Positions 6,203-9,924 of a DNA stretch of 9,924 nt are shown in pieces. Every line of letters starts with the position of its first letter. The stretch's first letter is position 1. Made by a program: the position numbers and the translations under genes. Below the pieces are notes generated by a model. It did not search any database and was not told the origin of the DNA. It worked only from the letters and a program-made list of their open reading frames with translations. The DNA is from Candidatus Aerophobota bacterium (GTDB taxonomy: Bacteria; Aerophobota; Aerophobia; Aerophobales; JAGGXI01). Location: contig JAGGXI010000032.1 in assembly GCA_021163155.1 (NCBI GenBank), positions 1 through 9,924 of the forward strand. Reading direction: 5' to 3'.

Positions 6203-7378
6203 ATAGAGATAAGACTTAAGCAATGGAAAGAACAAATTTTTCAAGAGATCGACCGTCTTGCTCCAGAGATTATTGCTCATAGTGATGATTTAGCTGATCA
6301 TCCTGAACTATCCGGGGTTGAATATGAATCTTCAAAAAAGATTGCAAAGATTTTAAGAAAATATGGGTTTGAGGTAGAAATGCCCTTTGCAGATATGCCA
6401 ACTGCTTTTAAAGGAAGGTTGAAAGGGCGGGGAAAATACAAAATAGCCTTTCTTATAGAATATGATGCTCTTCCTGAGATAGGCCATGCTTGTGGTCATT
6501 GTGTTAGTGGATCTATTAGTCTTCTTGCTGGTTTAGGATTCTCTACAGTTAAAGAGGCTATTGCAGGAGAGCTTGACTTAATTGGAACACCAGCTGAGGA
6601 GACTACCGGAGCTAAAGTAGATATGGCTGAAAAAGGGATTTTTGATAATTACGATCTATCTATTATGATTCATATGGCTGATAAAAACTGTGTTAAAGTT
6701 ACATTTTTAGTTATGGATACCCTGGAATTTACTTTTACAGGAAAGGCTTCTCATGCTGCAGCTTCTCCTTGGCATGGTAAAAATGCTCTAAATGGGGTAC
6801 AACTAATGTTTCATGCTATAGATATGTTAAGACAGCACGTATTACCCGAGGTGAGAATGCATGGTATTATATCTCAAGGAGGAGAAGCTCCTAATATTGT
6901 TCCTGAGAAGTCTACTGCTCAGTTTTATATAAGGGCCCCTAAAAGGAATTATCTTAATCAGGTAGTAAAAAAAGTGAAAGATTGCGCCAAAGGAGCCGCT
7001 ATTGCTACTCAGACTACAGTAGAAATAAGGCACTTTGAAGATTCTTTTGATGAATTTAGGCCTAATCCTGCTGGAGAATCGCTACTTGCCCATATTTATC
7101 AAGAGATGGGTCTGAAAGTTGATAGGGAAGGGCCGGGAGTTGGCTCTTCTGATATAGGTAGTGTTAGCCAAAGGTGTCCTGCTCTTCATCCTATGCTTGC
7201 TATTACTAAGCCAGGTGTAGGATTGCACACACGTGAATTTGCTGCCGCAGTTAAAGGAGAAAAAGCTCATCAGGCTATAATTAATGGAGCTAAAATTCTT
7301 GCATTGACTGCACTTAGAGTCTTTCACGAGGAGACAACTCGAGAGGCAATTGCTCAAGATTTTCAATCTAATCAATAG
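6203..7378 (+). CDS. M20 family amidohydrolase/dipeptidase, AbgB/PM20D2 type (apparent ATA start)
   Basis: From ATA at 6203 the frame gives 391 residues, the normal M20D length. Residues 1-59, upstream of the first ATG (6380), are clearly homologous: EIDRLAPEIIAHSDDLADHP, ELSGVEYESSKKIAKILRKY, GFEVEM match the family's N-terminal helices and HPE motif. Metal ligands are visible: H95-A-C97-G-H99 after the AbgB/PM20D2-typical EYDALPEIGHACGH, E132-E133 in TPAEE, H157 in IMIHM, and H342 in LHTREF. SHAAASPWHGKNAL starts the lid domain. The family hydrolyses amide bonds: AbgB cleaves p-aminobenzoyl-glutamate, and animal PM20D2 cleaves beta-alanyl-lysine and related dipeptides. Position 100 is Cys where PM20D2 relatives usually have Asn. 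Either the ATA is a rare start, or it is a G-to-A change of ATG (mutation or error). Cytoplasmic; probably acts on what the adjacent importer brings in. Confidence 0.88.
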   Translation: MEIRLKQWKEQIFQEIDRLAPEIIAHSDDLADHPELSGVEYESSKKIAKILRKYGFEVEMPFADMPTAFKGRLKGRGKYKIAFLIEYDALPEIGHACGHCVSGSISLLAGLGFSTVKEAIAGELDLIGTPAEETTGAKVDMAEKGIFDNYDLSIMIHMADKNCVKVTFLVMDTLEFTFTGKASHAAASPWHGKNALNGVQLMFHAIDMLRQHVLPEVRMHGIISQGGEAPNIVPEKSTAQFYIRAPKRNYLNQVVKKVKDCAKGAAIATQTTVEIRHFEDSFDEFRPNPAGESLLAHIYQEMGLKVDREGPGVGSSDIGSVSQRCPALHPMLAITKPGVGLHTREFAAAVKGEKAHQAIINGAKILALTALRVFHEETTREAIAQDFQSNQ

Positions 7379-7664
7379 ATTAGATGGCGGAAAATCTCAC
7401 AGCAAAACAGGCTTCAAGGAGTTCTTTTTGGTAGCCTTAGCCTATAATATTTTAAACTGGTTTAAAAGGTTTCTCCTGCCAGAGGAGTTTATCTCCAGGT
7501 GCATTAAGTGGATCCGAATGTGCCTTTTAAATCTACCAGCATTAATTCAGAGAAAGAAAAAGCAGTACTTTATCAAGTTCTCTAAATTTCATCCTTATAA
7601 AGAGCTTGTAGACTATATTTTTATTAGAGAATTAGCCAGGGGAAAACCTTATTACGTAGTTTAG
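7379..7664 (+). pseudogene. Transposase C-terminal fragment, IS1380-like DDE family
   Basis: The open frame ends at 7664. Its residues KEFFLVALAYNILNWFKRF, LLPEEF, then IRMCLLNLPALIQRKKKQYF and KFSKFHPYKELVDYI match the all-helical C-terminal tail of IS1380/IS4-group transposases (…LAYNLlxWfKR…LP…r…llxlpaxlvrxgrr…lrlxxxxpy…). The catalytic DDE core is absent. The frame can be opened at a TTG at 7350, but that lies inside the M20 gene and has no ribosome binding site, so no real start is present. The homologous part begins around 7395-7410. Confidence 0.78.
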
Positions 7665-7732
7665 CCGTTTGGTTCATTAAAAAGATGGCAGAGTTCCCTT
7701 TTTTTAGTCTTAATAGGGAGGGTATGCCAAAA

Positions 7733-7752
7733 TTTGCCTGAATTCAGGCAAA
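7733..7752. repeat. Perfect 20-bp palindrome in the IS tail
   Basis: TTTGCCTGAATTCAGGCAAA is identical to its reverse complement over all 20 bases. It lies 69 bases after the transposase stop and about 118 before the terminal repeat. As RNA it would have almost no loop, so a DNA-binding site or a cruciform is as likely as a hairpin. It is followed by AAGAC and not by a T-run, so it is not a typical terminator. Confidence 0.8.
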
Positions 7753-7862
7753 AGACAAATTTTTGAGAATCAGGAGTAAAAATTGTTGCCTTAATTTGTA
7801 AATTGAACTAAAGTTGTATTCAAAAAAACACAAAAAATGAACTTTTAGTATGAAATGGCATA

Positions 7863-7878
7863 GTTTACCGAATCTAGG
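7863..7878 (+). repeat. Probable IS right terminal inverted repeat
   Basis: GTTTACCGAATCTAGG; the inverse begins CCTAGATTCGG. The last nine bases fit the IS1380-family end as I remember it from ISEcp1. Fic-like coding sequence starts at the very next codon (7879), which is what an insertion boundary should look like. The partner repeat is not in the window. Confidence 0.55.
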
Positions 7879-8387
7879 TTGAATCTTCTTGCTAATTATT
7901 CCAAAATTTTAACACTTTTAGAACAGTATGACAAAGAGAAATTGCCGCTTATTAAAAAAGGAAAGGGTAATTTGTTTTGGAATACGATCAGGCAAAGGTC
8001 GTTATCCAACAGATTAAAAAGGATTTGATTTTTAAAAAAGAAGGCAGTGATTTATTTGGACAAGAAGTAGAAGAAAGATTCCAAGCGGTTCTTGGAAGTG
8101 TTTATCAGACATTTAATAGAAAAGAAGTTTATCCTTCTTTAGAAGAAAAAACATCCCATCTTTTGTATTTTATCATAAAAGACCATCCCTTTATTGATGG
8201 CAACAAACGGATTGTCTCCTTTTTATTTGTCTATTTTCTAGACAAAAACAATTATCTTTATCGTCCATCCGGCGAAAAGAAAATCAATGATAATGCTTTA
8301 ACCGCTCTGTCTCTTTTGACTGCTGTAAGTGACCCAAAAGAAAAAGATATTCTTATTAAAATAATTACCAATCTTATAGGTGATTAA
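7879..8387 (+). pseudogene. Fic-domain protein (RhuM/Fic type found in restriction loci), 5'-truncated and frameshifted
   Basis: The main open frame runs from a TTG at 7977 to 8387 (136 residues) and contains the Fic motif HPFIDGNKR (H70-R78 of that frame), matching HxFx(D/E)GN(K/G)R, with the helices around it and the NNALTALSLLTA-type tail (NDNALTALSLLTAVSDPKEKD). Fic domains transfer AMP or another phosphate-containing group to proteins. The N-terminal part continues in another frame upstream: NLLANYSKILTLLEQYDKEK, LPLIKKGKGNLF (7882-7977). Adding one T to the TTTT at 7975-7978 would join them as GNLF-LEYDQAK. Coding homology begins right after the IS terminal repeat, so the first part of the gene is gone. 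Genes of this kind often sit between the modification and restriction genes of type I or III systems. The stop is two bases before the helicase ATG, so the two were one operon. Confidence 0.78.
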
Positions 8388-8389
8388 AT

Positions 8390-9803
8390 ATGATGCTCTA
8401 CGAAACTTTTAATTCATTAAAAGAATCATTTGGACAGGATTTCTTTACCTCGCGTGTCAGCGAGGAGATTATCCAAAATCTCAATCCAAAGTTTGAACTG
8501 CGAGGATATCAAAAAGAAACGCTGGGTAGATTTGATTTTTATTTTAATGGCTACCAAAAAAGGCAGTTTCCGGCTCAACTTCTTTTTCATATGGCAACCG
8601 GAAGCGGTAAAACGCTTATAATGGTAGCTAATATTTTATATTTATATAAACTTGGCTACCGCAATTTTATCTTTTTTGTAAACAGCAGAAACATTATTGA
8701 AAAAACAAAAGATAATTTTTTAAATCCTTTATCAGAAAAATACCTTTTTGCTCCCAAAATTAAATTCGGTGAAAAACAAGTTGATATTAAAGAGGTCCAA
8801 AATTTTGAAGCGGCAAATCCGGAGAATATCAATATTATTTTCACCACTATTCAGGGACTACATACACGCTTAAATCATCCACAAGAAAACGCTTTAACTT
8901 ATGAGGATTTTGAGGATAAAGAAATTGTCCTTATTTCCGATGAGGCCCATCATTTACAAACCCTGACAAAATCCAAATTGACCAAAACGGAAGAAGAAGA
9001 AAAAAGAAGTTGGGAATACACAGTTGAGCGAATTTTTAGAAGCAATCTTAAAAATATTTTGCTGGAGTTTACAGCAACGATTGACTTGGGCAATCAGAAT
9101 ATCAGACAAAAATACGAAAACAAAATTATTTTTCAATACGATCTCAAGCAATTTCGCCTGGATAAATATTCAAAAGAAATAGAAGTTTTACAGACAGATT
9201 TAGACCCCATTGACCGGGCCTTGCAGACAGTTATTTTAAGCCAATATCGCAGAAAAATTGCCGGAAAACACAAAATAAGGTTAAAGCCGGTAATTCTTTT
9301 TAAATCCAAGAGTATTAAGGAATCAAAAGAAAATTACGAAAGTTTTTTTATTAAAAATAAAAAATTTATCTTCTAAAAATATTCAAGAAATATATTCACG
9401 GGCAAAGGGCATAATATTAGAAAAGACATTTAACTATTTCCAAAAAGAGAATATAACTTTTGACAATTTAATCAAAGAACTGCAAAAGGATTTTTCTGCA
9501 AGTAAGTGTATGCTTTTAGATTCTAAAAATATTGACGAAGAGAAACAATTAAAACTTAATTCTTTAGAAAGTCAAAATAATGAAATAAGGGCTATTTTTG
9601 CGGTTAATATGCTAAATGAAGGTTGGGATGTGCTTAACTTATTTGATATTGTAAGGTTATATGATACGCGAGATGGAAAATGGGTTCACGGAAAGTATAA
9701 GCCCGGCAATACGACGATGGGTGAGGCGCAACTTATTGGCAGGGGAACAAGATATTTTCCATTTCAGTTAGATGTAATACAGGATAAATACAAAGGGAGG
9801 CAA
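8390..9803 (+). pseudogene. Type III restriction Res-like DEAD/DEAH helicase, frameshifted and C-terminally truncated
   Basis: The first frame (8390-9376, 328 residues) holds LRGYQKETLGRFDFYF, Walker A ATGSGKT (69-75), FFVNSRNIIEKTKDNFLNP, DEAH (184-187) and the motif III-like EFTATID (from about 226). The second frame (about 9360-9818) continues without a gap: NLSSKNIQEIYSRAKGIILE, then VNMLNEGWDVLNLFDIVRL (motif V area) and QLIGRGTRYFPF (motif VI, near residue 447 if joined). The A6 run at 9359-9364 with one A fewer would restore one frame (IKNKNLSSKN). Type III Res subunits are usually 800-1000 residues; here the homology ends after LDVIQDKYK at about 9794, so the rest of the protein, including the C-terminal nuclease domain, is absent. 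AGGTGA before the tandem ATG-ATG supports the start. It should not cut DNA as it stands. No mod gene is in the window. Confidence 0.82.
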
Positions 9804-9892
9804 TGCTTTGCTATTTAGAAGGCATGGAAAAGGTTAACGAAATTAAAACTAAGCCAGGGGTTATTGCTAAAGAAGTAGAGGTTAGCCTGTGA
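9803..9892 (+). CDS. Small unrecognised ORF after the truncated helicase
   Basis: A 29-codon frame starts at an ATG at 9803 with GGGAGG at 9795-9800, very close to the start (two to three bases), which is tighter than normal. It reads MLCYLEGMEKVNEIKTKPGV, then IAKEVEVSL and TGA at 9890. A second ATG at 9824 is possible. The frame may equally be the 3' end of a gene whose 5' part was lost at the junction near 9795-9803. The residues look protein-like, and the next frame starts inside its stop (GTGA), a common operon arrangement. I do not recognise the family. Confidence 0.35.
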   Translation: MLCYLEGMEKVNEIKTKPGVIAKEVEVSL

Positions 9893-9924
9893 GCGAGGTC
9901 TTCTTTGGACGTGAAGTTGTTAAA
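9889..9924 (+). CDS. Start of an unrecognised gene (partial, GTG start, runs off the window)
   Basis: GTG at 9889 overlaps the preceding TGA by three bases and has AGAGGT six to seven bases before it. Twelve codons are visible (MSEVFFGREVVK) to the end of the window. Too short to identify; the frame is closed upstream by a TAG, which agrees with a start here. Confidence 0.35.
   Translation, partial: MSEVFFGREVVK

Larger units (their letters stand above)
7379..7878 (+). mobile_element. Right-hand remnant of an IS1380-like insertion sequence
   Basis: This stretch holds the C-terminal end of a DDE transposase (to 7664), then about 200 noncoding bases with a perfect palindrome (7733-7752), and ends in GAATCTAGG (7870-7878). 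Read inward on the - strand that end is CCTAGATTC, which I recall as the start of the ISEcp1 (IS1380 family) terminal repeat. The left terminal repeat and about three quarters of the transposase are missing. The left border is the M20 stop or within about 20 bases after it; the right border is immediately followed by Fic-gene coding sequence. The element cannot move by itself. Confidence 0.7.

Noticed and set aside
6020-6280. Minus-strand 86-residue ORF with hydrophobic residues
   Set aside because: It covers the + strand N-terminus of the M20 gene and the remnant before it; its hydrophobic look comes from the complement of A/G-rich coding sequence.
6380-6382. ATG at 6380 as the M20 start
   Set aside because: Homology continues for about 59 codons upstream to a strong ribosome binding site; the ATG encodes an internal Met with no ribosome binding site.
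7082-7375. Minus-strand Cys/Ser-rich 97-residue ORF
   Set aside because: Shadow of the conserved 3' half of the M20 gene.
9350-9376. Programmed translational frameshift joining the Res frames
   Set aside because: The needed shift is +1, while A-rich slippery sites mostly give -1; no stimulatory structure was seen, and the gene is also truncated, so decay or error is simpler.
1-9924. CRISPR array, tRNA, rRNA or riboswitch
   Set aside because: No regularly spaced repeats, cloverleaf-like segments or conserved RNA motifs were noticed on reading both strands; no covariance search could be run.

Overview
This is a low-GC bacterial window with Shine-Dalgarno-led, tightly packed genes, almost all on the + strand. 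The gene content fits an anaerobic bacterium living on peptides and methylated amines (Firmicutes- or Atribacterota-like), but the lineage is an inference from gene families and cannot be fixed from the sequence alone.

Region 1 (1-7378) looks like a catabolic and uptake cluster. In order it holds the 3' end of an MttB-superfamily (trimethylamine/quaternary-amine) methyltransferase, a saccharopine/lysine dehydrogenase-like oxidoreductase, a decayed family 5 peptide-binding protein gene, a complete DppB-DppC-DppD-DppF-type ABC importer, a short unrecognised coding remnant, and an M20 amidohydrolase of the AbgB/PM20D2 type. The genes suggest import of a peptide or amino-acid-derived compound, amide hydrolysis, and demethylation plus oxidation of the product. 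The substrate is not known. The M20 gene is nearly always going to be called 59 codons too short, because its ribosome binding site points to an ATA codon rather than ATG.

Region 2 (7379-7878) is the right-hand remnant of an insertion sequence. It has the C-terminal end of an IS1380-like DDE transposase, a perfect 20-bp palindrome, and a terminal repeat ending GAATCTAGG. It abuts the M20 stop on the left and cuts the Fic gene on the right.

Region 3 (7879-9924) is the wreck of a defence locus: a Fic-domain gene that lost its 5' end and has a one-base T deletion, then a type III restriction Res-like helicase with a one-base A insertion and an abrupt loss of its C-terminal half. No mod methyltransferase is visible. 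The last ~120 bases hold a small ORF and the start of another gene, neither recognised.

The general theme is decay. The binding-protein remnant carries two small tandem duplications (4 bp and 7 bp); conceptually removing one copy of each restores a single reading frame. I found no tRNA, rRNA, CRISPR array or convincing new molecular system. The most interesting points are the duplication lesions, the ATA start, the importer left without its own binding protein, and the possible methylated-amine/peptide pathway.
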